Of a stretch of 64,000 nt of DNA, positions 43,190 to 53,000 are shown in pieces. A program made the translations under genes and the position numbers. Source of the stretch: Acidobacteria bacterium UBA7540 (GTDB lineage: Bacteria > Acidobacteriota > Terriglobia > UBA7540); NCBI GenBank assembly GCA_002478145.1, contig DLMI01000180.1, positions 6,178 to 70,177 of the forward strand, written 5' to 3'. Each line of letters begins with the position of its first letter. Position 1 is the first letter of the stretch. Under the pieces are notes generated by a model. That model was not told the DNA's origin, ran no database searches, and worked only from the letters and a program-made list of their open reading frames with translations.

Positions 43190-45013
43190 ATGTGTGGCAT
43201 TGTAGCTTATACGGGCAAGCAATCCGCCCGGGAAGTTCTGATTGATGGTCTAAAGCGCTTGGAGTACCGCGGCTACGATTCCAGTGGCATCGCCATCCTC
43301 AACAGCCCACCTTACTGGGTGCGCACGGTGGGGAAGGTAGCTGCACTCGAGCAGCGCGTCTGGCAGGACGCTCCCGAGGGCGTGGTGGGAATCGCGCACA
43401 CGCGCTGGGCGACGCACGGCAAGCCCTCAGAAAGCAACGCCCACCCGCACATCGATTGCACGGGCAAGATCTTCCTGGCACACAACGGCATCATTGAGAA
43501 TTACCTGCTGCTCAAAAAGCGGCTCGCTGCCGCGGGACACACCTTCCGCTCCGAGACCGATACGGAGGTTCTGGCCCACTTGATTGAGAGCCTTTACCAG
43601 GGGAACCTTGAGGCGGCCGTCCAAAAGGCACTCTTACAGGTCCAGGGCACATTCGGTTTGGCGGTGCTGCACGCAGCCCACCCGGGGCAGATTATTGTGG
43701 CGCGTCGAGGAAGTCCGATTGTCCTGGGAGTGGGTGAAAACGAATCCTTCGCTGCCTCCGATGCTTCCGCGTTGGCACGGCACACGGACCAGGTTGTGTA
43801 CCTTGAGGACAACGAAGTGGCGCGGCTGGAGCCAGGCCGGTTTTCAATTACTACCCTCGAGAACCGCGCTGTGAACCGGGAAGCAACCACGCTGGAGGTG
43901 GGCCCGGAGGCGATGGATCGCGGGAGTTATCCGCATTTCATGCTCAAGGAGATTTTCGAGCAGCCCGAGGCGGTCGAGAACGCGTTGCGGGGACGGGTGA
44001 ATCACGCGGAGGGAGTAGCCAAGCTGGGCGGGTTAGAGTCTGTGCAGGAGCGACTTCAACAGGCTCGCCATCTCATCATTGTCAGTTGCGGTACCAGCTA
44101 CTATGCCGGCCTGTTTGCACGCTACGCCTTCGAAACCCTCACGGATTTGACGGTGGAAACGGAGTTGGCCTCGGAATTCCGCTATCGCAAACTGAACTTG
44201 CGGCAGGGCACCGTGGTGCTAGCCATCAGCCAGTCAGGAGAAACCGCAGACACGCTGGCCGCTCTCCGCGAGGCCAAGCGCAAGGGGGCATTGGTCCTCG
44301 GACTGGTGAATGTGGTCGGCAGCACCATCGCCCGCGAGACCCACGCCGGCGTTTACTCCCATGCCGGCATCGAGGTGGGGGTGGCTTCCACCAAGTCTTT
44401 CGTTTCGCAGCTCACCATACTCACCCTGATGGCGATTTTGATGGGACGAAGCCGGGACCTTTCTTATGAGGAAGGAGCCACGGTGCTGCGGGGGCTGGAA
44501 AAGCTTCCTGACCAGATTCGAGAAACCTTGCAGGAATCCGAGCGCATCCGAGAGTTGGCGCAGAGATACTGCGGCTTCTCTCACTTCCTTTACATCGGCA
44601 GGAAATACCAATACCCGATTGCGCTCGAAGGCGCCTTGAAGCTCAAAGAAATTGCTTACATCCACGCGGAGGGTTACGCTGCCGGTGAGATGAAGCATGG
44701 CCCCATCGCGCTCATCGATCCTGCCTTCCCTACCATGGCGATTGCCCCGGAAGATGGCTCCTACGAGAAGGTCATCTCCAACATGCAGGAGATTCGCGCC
44801 CGCGAAGGCCGCATTATCGCCGTTACCACCACCGGTAATGCAAAGCTCGGCTCCCTGGTGGATGACTTTATCGAGGTTCCCCGGAACCACGATCTTCTGA
44901 TGCCGGTCCTCACCGTCGTTCCCTTGCAGCTTTTTGCGTATCACTGCGCGCTGTTGCGCGGCTGCGACATTGACAAACCCAGGAACCTGGCAAAGAGCGT
45001 TACGGTCGAATAG
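43190..45013 (+). CDS. glmS: Glutamine-fructose-6-phosphate aminotransferase (isomerizing)
   Basis: Makes glucosamine-6-phosphate from fructose-6-phosphate and glutamine, the first step toward UDP-GlcNAc and peptidoglycan. 607 residues, the usual length. N-terminal glutamine amidotransferase with catalytic Cys2 (MCGIVAYTG), then two SIS domains (about 290-420 and 460-595), with VISVSCGTSYYAG-like sequence written here as LIIVSCGTSYYAGLFARYAFE and SQSGETADTLAALREAKRKG. The C-terminus ends NLAKSVTVE, as expected. The ribosome site GAGGAG at 43177-43182 lies inside a heptamer repeat unit. No glmS ribozyme was recognised upstream. Confidence 0.97.
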   Translation: MCGIVAYTGKQSAREVLIDGLKRLEYRGYDSSGIAILNSPPYWVRTVGKVAALEQRVWQDAPEGVVGIAHTRWATHGKPSESNAHPHIDCTGKIFLAHNGIIENYLLLKKRLAAAGHTFRSETDTEVLAHLIESLYQGNLEAAVQKALLQVQGTFGLAVLHAAHPGQIIVARRGSPIVLGVGENESFAASDASALARHTDQVVYLEDNEVARLEPGRFSITTLENRAVNREATTLEVGPEAMDRGSYPHFMLKEIFEQPEAVENALRGRVNHAEGVAKLGGLESVQERLQQARHLIIVSCGTSYYAGLFARYAFETLTDLTVETELASEFRYRKLNLRQGTVVLAISQSGETADTLAALREAKRKGALVLGLVNVVGSTIARETHAGVYSHAGIEVGVASTKSFVSQLTILTLMAILMGRSRDLSYEEGATVLRGLEKLPDQIRETLQESERIRELAQRYCGFSHFLYIGRKYQYPIALEGALKLKEIAYIHAEGYAAGEMKHGPIALIDPAFPTMAIAPEDGSYEKVISNMQEIRAREGRIIAVTTTGNAKLGSLVDDFIEVPRNHDLLMPVLTVVPLQLFAYHCALLRGCDIDKPRNLAKSVTVE

Positions 45014-45086
45014 ATCTGCGCCAGGCGGCGCGCAGCCTGCCCTCAGGTGGTTCATTATATCTATATTATTCACTCACGTTATAGTT

Positions 45087-45566
45087 TTATGAGGAAGACC
45101 TGCCCAGGACAAACTCCAAGTTTCGCAGAATTCGATCCACGTGCGAGCCGTGCCAGTAGACGTGGCCGCAGCCGGTGCAGCGGTAGAAGTCCTCGTAGAG
45201 TTGGAAGATCTTAGCCTCGACGAGCGCTTCCACACCTGCCTTCTCCGCGCGTTCAATGGGCGCGTTGCACAACGTGCAACGAGTCCAGAGCCCCGCGCGG
45301 GTGTCCAGGCCAAGTCGTTCCACTACCTCGCGGAGCTGCTGGGGGGGATATTCACTTTTGAGGCTGAGCACCTTATCCAGGTGCGGAAACCGCTGTGCTG
45401 TTTCGCCCCGGGTCAGGATCACGCGCTCGCCGCTCCGTCCCATGGCAAGCAATTGCGCGGGCGTCATATCGTTCGCATAGTAAGTGTCGTATCCCAGCAG
45501 GCGCAACATTCTCGCCAGCCGCCCGAGCATCCTGTCGACTGCAAATCGAATCTCGGAGGGGTTCAT
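45087..45566 (-). CDS. Mut7-C RNase-domain (DUF82) protein
   Basis: 159 residues. The N-terminal half (RFAVDRMLGRLARMLRLLGYDTYY, VILTRGETAQRF) matches the Mut7-C PIN-like nuclease domain, with Asp residues that could bind metal. The C-terminal half carries a zinc ribbon (RCTLCNAPIE and RCTGCGHVYWHGSHVDRI). Such proteins are thought to be RNases, sometimes beside toxin-antitoxin genes. ATG 45566 is preceded by a GAGG-like site on the minus strand. It is convergent with glmS. Confidence 0.82.
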   Translation of the reverse strand: MNPSEIRFAVDRMLGRLARMLRLLGYDTYYANDMTPAQLLAMGRSGERVILTRGETAQRFPHLDKVLSLKSEYPPQQLREVVERLGLDTRAGLWTRCTLCNAPIERAEKAGVEALVEAKIFQLYEDFYRCTGCGHVYWHGSHVDRILRNLEFVLGRSSS

Positions 45567-45750
45567 CCTCGCCCCAGCTTTCTTGAGTCAGCGAAAGAAG
45601 AAGCGTCGCGTCGCATCTGGCTTCATTGGCCGCAACGAGCGGGAAGGCGACATTCTAACATGGGATTCTGGGGAGAGGCGGCCCTAAGAGTCTAGAAAAG
45701 GGTAGACCCGTCCGGCTCAGGGCTTATCAGGCAGGATTGTGGGGTTGCTA

Positions 45751-46080
45751 TATAATCCCGGACGGGTCGGTGGGCTTGTTTGTAGCGAGTGGTCGCTACG
45801 AAACTCTTGAGGCGCCGGGGTCCTGTCCCCTTCACCGGGGCTTACGTCCGAGGCAGGGTCACCCAGCGTGTGAGTTTTCCGTTGGGTGCCGCTCATTACC
45901 TCGCGCCCCGAATCTTTCTTCCTGGGCTACCGCGACGGCTGACGCTTTCCGCGTTCCCTCGCCTCCGCTGGCACCGCCTTATGCGTCGAGCCGACGCCAA
46001 GGCTAGCAGGATCCCGGCACACCGTATACGCTCAACATCACCTCCGTCTTGTTTCCCTTGTATACCGCTTCTAACATAGC
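45751..46080 (+). ncRNA. Candidate structured non-coding RNA
   Basis: A perfect -10 (TATAAT at 45751-45756) is followed by about 320 bases without a convincing gene but rich in short hairpins, for example TAGCGA/TCGCTA near 45782 and CACCCA/TGGGTG near 45870. The -35 region is poor. This may be a small RNA, a remnant, or the long leader of the XRE gene. No known RNA family (6S, RNase P, SRP, tmRNA) could be matched by eye. Confidence 0.3.
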
Positions 46081-46106
46081 TCACTGCACAGAAGAGTCAA
46101 TAGGTA

Positions 46107-46135
46107 TTGCATACGGCTTACGCTTTTATTACATT
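46107..46135 (+). promoter_or_regulatory. Candidate promoter of the XRE regulator
   Basis: TTGCAT (46107-46112), 17-base spacer, TACATT (46130-46135); an alternative -10, TATGTT, lies at 46136. The gene starts 44 bases downstream. Confidence 0.45.
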
Positions 46136-46178
46136 TATGTTAAGATTAGCCTCGAAAAAGCATGGGTGGGAGGTATCT

Positions 46179-46667
46179 ATGAGCATTGGAACGCGCGTCA
46201 TGCAGATACGGAACCAGAAGGGCATCAGCCAGCGGCAATTGAGCCAACGCTCGGGCATTGCCGGCTCATACCTCTCAAGGATTGAGAATCGCCACCTTGA
46301 GCCACGTCCTAAGACCCTGCGCAAGATAGCGGACGCTCTCGATGTACCCTTGGCCGAGTTCTTCCAGGAGCGCGACGAGAACCTGGCAGGCATCCAGTGC
46401 CTGCTTACACCCTCCGGCAGATGCATTATGGACATGATTAGCGCCGGCCATGGAAAACCCCCACAACCTGGCGCCGAAGTGTACACGCCGCGTCATCTGC
46501 AATTGCTTCGGCTGGCCGGCTATCTCATTCAGAGTGGCGACGCACGCTTGCTCGACGCGCTGGAAGTGGTTCTCGGAGCTTTGCTGAGCACCGACCGAAG
46601 CCACCCGGACGGCCTCCCGGCAACCCTTCCGCGGCCGACTTCAGAACCTCCCCGGCGACCGGATTAG
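46179..46667 (+). CDS. XRE-family transcriptional regulator
   Basis: 162 residues. An N-terminal helix-turn-helix (MQIRNQKGISQRQLSQRSGI, then AGSYLSRIENRHLEPRP) is typical of Cro/XRE repressors. The C-terminal part (QPGAEVYTPRHLQLLRLAGY, LDALEVVLGALLST) has no recognised ligand-binding domain and ends in a Pro-rich tail. Start ATG 46179 with GGGAGG seven bases ahead. It could regulate the flanking M28 peptidase gene or act elsewhere; no operator was identified. Confidence 0.8.
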   Translation: MSIGTRVMQIRNQKGISQRQLSQRSGIAGSYLSRIENRHLEPRPKTLRKIADALDVPLAEFFQERDENLAGIQCLLTPSGRCIMDMISAGHGKPPQPGAEVYTPRHLQLLRLAGYLIQSGDARLLDALEVVLGALLSTDRSHPDGLPATLPRPTSEPPRRPD

Positions 46668-46779
46668 GGGTCCGAGTAGGGAAGCTCGTTGAGAAGCCGC
46701 TAGCCCTTCCGTAAATCAACTCGAGAGAACTGGCAGGTCCGTCCCGCCAGCCCGTCATTGGGAGGCTCGCGTGGCCGGG

Positions 46780-49053
46780 CTACTTTATCGCCTTCTCCAG
46801 TTCCGCCGCCGCCGAGTTTATAAGTGCGGCCTCGGCCGCGAGAATTCTGCCTACCTCGATGATCCCCTCGTCGGCCTGTTTCCATTTCTTCTGCTCGATG
46901 GATTCGCGAACCGCGGGCATGGTTTTGACTCCATAGCCGGTGTATACGCCGGGCGCGTAGATTTCATGCTTGTACCAGGGGCGTCCAGGCAGGCCCTCAG
47001 GGCTGGTCAGCTTCCGCTCGCTCTGGACGAGCAGCGCATTGAGCGGGCTTAACGGAGCGCCGGCCAGCGCCGCGCCGCCATTGGCATTCGCTTTTTCAAC
47101 CGCCTTCCGGTAGCGCTGGGCGCTCTGAGTAAGCGCATCCGTCGCATTCTCGAGTGGAGCGAAGTTCAAATAAGGCGGGACCTCTTCCGGTTTCGGAGGA
47201 ACGAAGCTCTTTTGCGGGTCAGCGGTGGCCGTGAAGACTCCCTCCTCGATCTCTTTGTTCTGCTCCCGAACTTCATCCTGCTTGCTTTTCAGAAGCTTCT
47301 TCAAGTCGTCCGTGTATTTGTGAATGGTGTCGGTGAAGTCAGAGAAGTCGAAGGGCAACAGCTCGGCATCCGCCAGGCGCATGACCGCCGTTCCAGCGGT
47401 CTGGGCCAGGGCGCGCCCGTAGACAAACGAAGTATCGCTAAAGTGCGTATACCAATAGAAGTCATCGTAAATGGAGTGGTAGACTCCGCCACCGCCTTCG
47501 CCGCCGTAGCCGAGGTCGAGCGAGGCGATGCCGAGATGATCGACGAACGCGCCATAGTCAGAGCCTGAGCCCAGGGCGCCAATCCGCAGGTCGGGACGCT
47601 CGCGCGCTTCCTGGCGCTCTTCCGGTGAGCTGGCGCCCTCGATCCGCCTGAGTTGGCTGCGCTTCCATACGCTGATCTTCTTCTCGGGGTCCTCGATGTC
47701 GCGCGCCACCCCGTTGATGAATTTCTCGAGTGAATGTGATCCCCCCATAAAGAGATAGCCGCGGCCGTTCGAGTCTGAATTGAGGTAAGCCACCGCGTGG
47801 CGGCTCAGTTCATCCGCGTGCTCCTCCGCCCACTCGGTTGAGCCGAGAAGCGCCGGCTCTTCACCGTCCCACGCGCAGTAGATGAGGGTCCGCTTGGGTT
47901 TCCAGCCTTGCTTCAAGAGTTCGCCGAAGGCCCGAGCTTCCTCGAGCTCAGCGACCAAGCCGGAGATAGGGTCCTCGGCGCCGTTCACCCAGGCGTCGTG
48001 GTGATTGCCGCGCACCACCCATTCGTCCGGATACTCCGACCCGCCAACCCGCGCAATCACGTCGTAGAGTGTTTTGATATCCCAGTTTGATTTGACTTTC
48101 AGGTGCACCTTGGCGGGGCCGGGACCGAGGTGATAAGGGAAGGGAAGCGCGCCGCGCCACTGCTCAGGCGCCATCGGCCCCTTAAGAGCAGCGAGCAAAG
48201 GTTGCGCGTCGCCGTAAGAAATGGGGAGAACGGGAATCTTGGTGATGGTCTGGACGTCCTCGAGCGGCAGTCGCTTGGCGTCCTTGGTGGCCCCAACGCC
48301 GGGCGTGAGCGGGTCGCCGGGATAAAGGGTGTCATCCATGACGCTGCCGCGTTGCACGCCTTCGCGGGGACGAAAGGCTCCAGCGGGGAAAACGTCGCCC
48401 TGAAAATAACCGTCTCCGCGTGGGTCGGAGTAGATCAGGCAGCCCACCGCCCCATGCTCTGCCCCTACTTTCGGCTTGATCCCTCGCCACGATCCCCCGT
48501 AGCGAGCGATGACAATGGCGCCTTTCACGGAAATCCCCAGCCGCTCGAGTTGCTCGTAATCCTCGGGCACGCCGTAATTGACGTAAACCAGCGGCCCCGT
48601 AACGTCCCCATCCGCCGAATAGGCATTGTAAGTGGGTAGCTGCTCATCATGCTGGCTGGAGGTCGGGTCCTCGGGGACTGCCGGCTCCTCCAGCTTGGCC
48701 GTGAACTTCGTGGGCTCAACCAGCTCAACCAACCGTTCTTTAGGAGTGGGGAAGAGCACTTCGAAGTTCTCGATGTGCGCATCCCAGCCCCACTCTTTGA
48801 AGCGGGAGAGAATCCACTCCGCGTTCTCCTTGTCATACGGTGAACCCACATGGTGCGGGCGGGCGGAAAGACGCTTCATGTAATCACGTAGGTTGTCGGG
48901 AGAGGGTATGGAGCGAAACTTTCCTTCCCATTCTCGCTCCGCCCGCGCGGCGTTCGAAGAGAAGCCTTGCAATGGAACCGGTTCTTCGGCCGGGGCGGCA
49001 GCGAGCGTTAGGGTCGAGAGCAATAGGATTACAGTGAAATGCCAACGGTGCAT
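46780..49053 (-). CDS. M28-family metallopeptidase (glutamate carboxypeptidase II-like)
   Basis: An exported 757-residue aminopeptidase or carboxypeptidase that resembles human GCPII in layout: signal peptide (about 1-20), a protease-associated (PA) domain (about 120-290), a zinc peptidase domain (about 335-570) and a C-terminal dimerisation helical domain (about 610-755). Di-zinc ligands are seen in NHHDAWVNGAEDP (His, Asp) and WDGEEPALLGS (Glu). A PA insertion and the dimerisation domain make it more than a simple M28 aminopeptidase. Periplasmic peptide turnover is the likely role. The start is ATG 49053. Confidence 0.88.
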   Translation of the reverse strand: MHRWHFTVILLLSTLTLAAAPAEEPVPLQGFSSNAARAEREWEGKFRSIPSPDNLRDYMKRLSARPHHVGSPYDKENAEWILSRFKEWGWDAHIENFEVLFPTPKERLVELVEPTKFTAKLEEPAVPEDPTSSQHDEQLPTYNAYSADGDVTGPLVYVNYGVPEDYEQLERLGISVKGAIVIARYGGSWRGIKPKVGAEHGAVGCLIYSDPRGDGYFQGDVFPAGAFRPREGVQRGSVMDDTLYPGDPLTPGVGATKDAKRLPLEDVQTITKIPVLPISYGDAQPLLAALKGPMAPEQWRGALPFPYHLGPGPAKVHLKVKSNWDIKTLYDVIARVGGSEYPDEWVVRGNHHDAWVNGAEDPISGLVAELEEARAFGELLKQGWKPKRTLIYCAWDGEEPALLGSTEWAEEHADELSRHAVAYLNSDSNGRGYLFMGGSHSLEKFINGVARDIEDPEKKISVWKRSQLRRIEGASSPEERQEARERPDLRIGALGSGSDYGAFVDHLGIASLDLGYGGEGGGGVYHSIYDDFYWYTHFSDTSFVYGRALAQTAGTAVMRLADAELLPFDFSDFTDTIHKYTDDLKKLLKSKQDEVREQNKEIEEGVFTATADPQKSFVPPKPEEVPPYLNFAPLENATDALTQSAQRYRKAVEKANANGGAALAGAPLSPLNALLVQSERKLTSPEGLPGRPWYKHEIYAPGVYTGYGVKTMPAVRESIEQKKWKQADEGIIEVGRILAAEAALINSAAAELEKAIK

Positions 49054-49577
49054 GAAACAGCCTCCTCGAGAAATCGCATGAGAGTATAGCGCATTCCGGC
49101 GGGTGGATGTGTCCCCTCCTTTTCCTCCCGCGCTGCATCTGAGCTAACCCGGATTTCTCACTAAGCCGGGACGCCTTTAGGAGCGGTGCCGGAAGGGCGG
49201 GGCTTCAGCCCCGCCGAAATCAGGGCTCCCGCCCTCTATTGGTCCCGCGCCCCGCGCAGTCCCGCAGGCGCGGGACTGCGCGGGGCATGGGACACGGGAA
49301 TAATTTGGAAGGCCTTGTAACGGCGGGTCTGAAGCCCCGCCCTTCCAGACCCGTCGTGAGAAATGCGAGCTAAGTGCGTGATCGCTTCTTGGGAGCTGGA
49401 ATTGTGGTAATCTGGACGGAGCCGGGGCAACATTGTGCTCCGGCCTTGCAGGATGCTGAGGCAAGGTATTGGCATGTCATCTTGAGCGAAGAGGTCAGGA
49501 GTCAATCTGGCGGGCTAGGGATTAGGGGCTGGGGAAGCGGAACCCAGTCCCTAGCCCCTAGCACGCAGTCCCCAACC
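49054..49577. other. Gap with REP-like pair and a heptamer hairpin before tRNA-Ser
   Basis: REP-like copies at 49191-49215 and 49322-49346 are 25-base inverted repeats differing at one position. Between them a perfect 17-bp hairpin lies at 49249-49286. A heptamer array runs from 49512 to 49574. No gene is seen in this gap. Confidence 0.6.
49512..49577. repeat. Heptanucleotide inverted repeat abutting tRNA-Ser
   Basis: Nine units in unbroken phase (49512-49574): GGGCTAG-type units, a short core and the complementary GTCCCTA-type units. The arms can form a long imperfect hairpin. The tRNA starts three bases after the last unit. Confidence 0.75.
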
Positions 49578-49667
49578 GGAGGGATGGGTGAGCGGTTGAA
49601 ACCGGCGGTCTTGAAAACCGTTAGCCTCGAAAGGGGCTCGAGGGTTCGAATCCCTCTCCCTCCGCCA
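49578..49667 (+). tRNA. tRNA-Ser (anticodon TGA)
   Basis: Acceptor stem GGAGGGA/TCCCTCC, D arm GGGTGAGCGG, anticodon loop CTTGAAA (TGA), long variable arm typical of class II tRNAs, T arm GGTTCGAATCC and encoded CCA at 49665-49667. The gene reads UCA serine codons. A heptamer hairpin lies directly upstream. Confidence 0.95.
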
Positions 49668-49701
49668 CTCTTTTGATCCCGAATCCCGAAGTTGGAGTCA
49701 T

Positions 49702-49740
49702 CTGTCATCCTGAGTCCCGACTTGTCGGGGCGAAGGATCG
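49702..49740. repeat. REP-like palindrome (TGTCATCCTGAG family)
   Basis: TGTCATCCTGAG, then the hairpin GTCCCGACTTGTCGGGG and CGAAGGATC. Related copies are at 53230-53331 and, inverted, at 62644-62683. The rest of the 300 bases to the RND gene holds no gene that I can support. Confidence 0.55.
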
Positions 49741-50074
49741 CGGCAGTTGTTTTTTGCGCTCACCAGCCTACGGCGAACTGCGGAGATGCTTCGCTCAGAG
49801 GCTGTGACTTTTTTCGAATTTCGATTGCCTTGCAGTCACAAGCTCGTCTTTCTACGGTCGTCCGCGCGGGCTGGCGGAGGGGGCGGGTCTCGCGGCTCTC
49901 CTACGCCCTCGTGATTCCGAACGGGGCCTACAATTTCGTTGGCGGCATCGCAGGGGTTGGTCTTGCGTATAATACGTTAGAGTAAATCTATGCACGCTCG
50001 CTGCCGGCGGGCCAGTTAATCCCATCACATCGCGAGGTTGGCGTTCGCAACCAAGTCGTGCCAGGATCCGCACG

Positions 50075-53000
50075 CTACACCTGAAGGACATCGCCCTCGC
50101 GCGCCACCATTTGGTACAGGACTGGACTCACAATGCGGCCGAGGAAGAGTCTCGAGACCAGGCCGGCTACAATGACGATGGCAAAGGGCCGCTGTGAGTC
50201 CGACCCGATACCGTGCGAGAATGCGGCGGGCAGCAGGCCAAGGCAGGCCACGAGCGCCGTCATCATGATGGGCCGCAGGCGCACCATGGAAGCCTCGAAG
50301 GTCGCTTTTCGGATTTCCTGCCCTTCCAGCCGCAGTTTGTTGATGTAGGAAGCGTCGATGACGGCGGTTTCCACCGACACACCCATCAGAACCAGCAGTC
50401 CTAAGATGGAAGAGACGCTGAATGGCGTGCCGGTCAGCTTCAGCGCCAGCAGCGCTCCTACGGGTTCGGTCAATACCACGCTCAGCACGACGATGACGGG
50501 AAACTTAAAATTGCCGTAGAGGGCGAACAGGATCAAGAAGATCAGCACCACAGTTAACGGTCCGATGATGTCAAGTTGAGCTCTGGCGGCCAGAAACTCG
50601 CTGTATTCCCCGCCCCATTCGAGGCGGTAACCGAAGGGCAGTGTGACCGCCCTTCTCACGGCTTGTTGTCCATCCGCCACTGCGCGCTCGAGGTCCCGTC
50701 CCACGATGCTGTACTGGATGCCGATGTAACGCGAGTTGTTCTCGCGGTAGATGAACGAGGCCCCGTTACCCTGACTGATGCGGGCGAGCTGGCTCAAGGG
50801 GATCTGCTGGCCGGTGGGCGTGCCGACGAGCAGATTGCCAATCTCGCGCTCGCTGGAGCGGAACTGGGGCTGCATGCGCACGACCAAGTCAAACAGCTTC
50901 TCGCCCTGGATCACTTGCGTCGCCGCCTGGCCGCCCACCGCCGCCTGGACGACGGCTTCGACATCGGCAACGTTGATCCCGTAGCGGGCGATCTTCTCCC
51001 GATTCACGTCTACGAGCAGGCTGGGCTGGCCGAGCTCGCGAACTACGGTTAATTCGGTGAAACCGGGGACTCTCGCCAGGGCGTTCTTGATCTGCACGGC
51101 CTTATCCTGGAGCACGTTCAGGTCAGCGCCATAGATCTTCACGGCCAGGGCGCTCTTGAGTCCCGTCAGCGCCTCGTCGACGGCGTCCTCGGCGGGCTGG
51201 GTAAAGTTAAAAATGATGCCGGGGTAGGACTCGAGCTTAGCGCGGATGGAGTCAATCAACTCCTGCTTGTTGTGAATCCCGCCCGCGCTCTTCCAAGCCT
51301 CGTCCTTGTAGGGCTTGAGCCCGATGTAGAACTCGCAGTTGAAGAATCCGGTGGGATCGGTGCCGTCGTCCGGACGACCGAGTTCCGAGCCCACGACGGT
51401 GACCTGGGGATAGGACATCAGAATCTTGCGAATCTCGGGGGCGATCTTGCTCGCTTCCTCGAACGAGATGGTGTAGGGCAGGGTGGCCCGCACCCACAAC
51501 GCGCCCTCGTCAAGATGGGGCATGAACTCGCCGCCGATGGTGGGGACCAGCAACAAAGTGGCGCCGAAAATGAGGACCGCGACGAGCATGCTCACCTTCG
51601 GGTGGTCGAGGCACCAATCGAGTTCTCCTCCATACTCGCGCTTGATCCACTCGTAGGCGCGGTTCGTCCTTTCCCGGACGCCGCTTTTGAACCAGTAGGA
51701 TGCGAGCACCGGAACCAGGGTCAGGGTCAGGACCAAGGCGCCAATCAGCGCGAACGACATGGTGTCGGCCATGGGGTGGAAGAGCAGGCCGGAGGGACCG
51801 CTCAGGACATAGATGGGAAGGTAGCCGGCGATGATGACCGCCACCGAGTAGAAAATCGGCCGGTCGACGTCGCGCGCCGCAGCCACGATCACTTCGTGCA
51901 GTTTGTACGGCTGGCCCTGCCTCAGCCCCAGTTCGCGGTAGATGTTCTCCATCATGACCACAGTGCCGTCAATGAGGATGCCGAAGTCGATGGCCCCGAT
52001 GGAGAGCAGGTTGGCCGAAACGCCGCGGGCGTGGAGGAGAATGAAGGAAAAGAGCAAAGCAACGGGAATGGTGAGCGCCGTGATCACCGCGGCGCGCACG
52101 CTGACCAGGAAGAAAATCAGCACGACCAGCACCAGGACCATGCCGCGCAGCAGGTTGTTTTCCACCGTATCGGTGGTCAGACGCACGAGTTCGCTCCGAT
52201 CGTAGTAGGGCCTGACCTTCACGTCGGTCGGCAGCACTTCCCGGTTCAGTTGTTCGGTCTTGGCCTCCACGCGCTTCAGCACTTCCTGGGTCTGCTCGCC
52301 CCGGCGCATGAGGATGACGCCCTCGACGGCGTCATCATTGTCCTTGGAGTTGTTCAGAGACTTTTCAACGTAGCCGAACTCGCCCAAGCGTGGCGCGTGC
52401 CCGATGGTGACTTCGCCGACGTCCTTGATGCGCACCGGCGCCCCGTTGTTGCTGGTCACCACGATGTTGCTGATGTCCTGGTTGTCGCGTGCCAGACCCA
52501 GGCCACGCACGTAGTAGAACTGCCCGCCCTGGGAATAGAATCCGCCACCGGCATTGGCGTTGTTGGCGGCCAATGCCTGGATGACCTGCGGCACGCCGAG
52601 GTGATAGCCGTAGATGCGGGCGGGATCGAGCAGCACCTGGTACTGCATTACCGTCCCGCCGAAGCCCGAATCATCCGCTACTCCAGGCACCGACCTGTAG
52701 GCCCGCTCGAGCACCCAATCCTCGATGGTTTTCAGCTCTTGCGGTGTGTGGTCGGGGCTTTCGATCACGTAGCGGTAGACGAGGCCGCTGGGGCTGAAGA
52801 GCGGCGCCAGGCTGGGCGTCACGCCGCTCGGCAAGTTCGCGTTACTCAAGCGCTCAAAGGAGACCTGCCTGACGAAGTAATTGTCGGCGTCGTCTTCGAA
52901 CGTGAGGATCACGTCAGAGAGCCCGTAGAGCGAGATCGAGCGCATGAAGACCAGCTTCGGGACGCCGTTCATCTCGACCTCGATGGGCAGGGTCACCAGG

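Noticed and set aside
45737..46079. Two overlapping plus-strand frames before the XRE gene
   Set aside because: Neither has a start signal; the region looks structured and non-coding instead.
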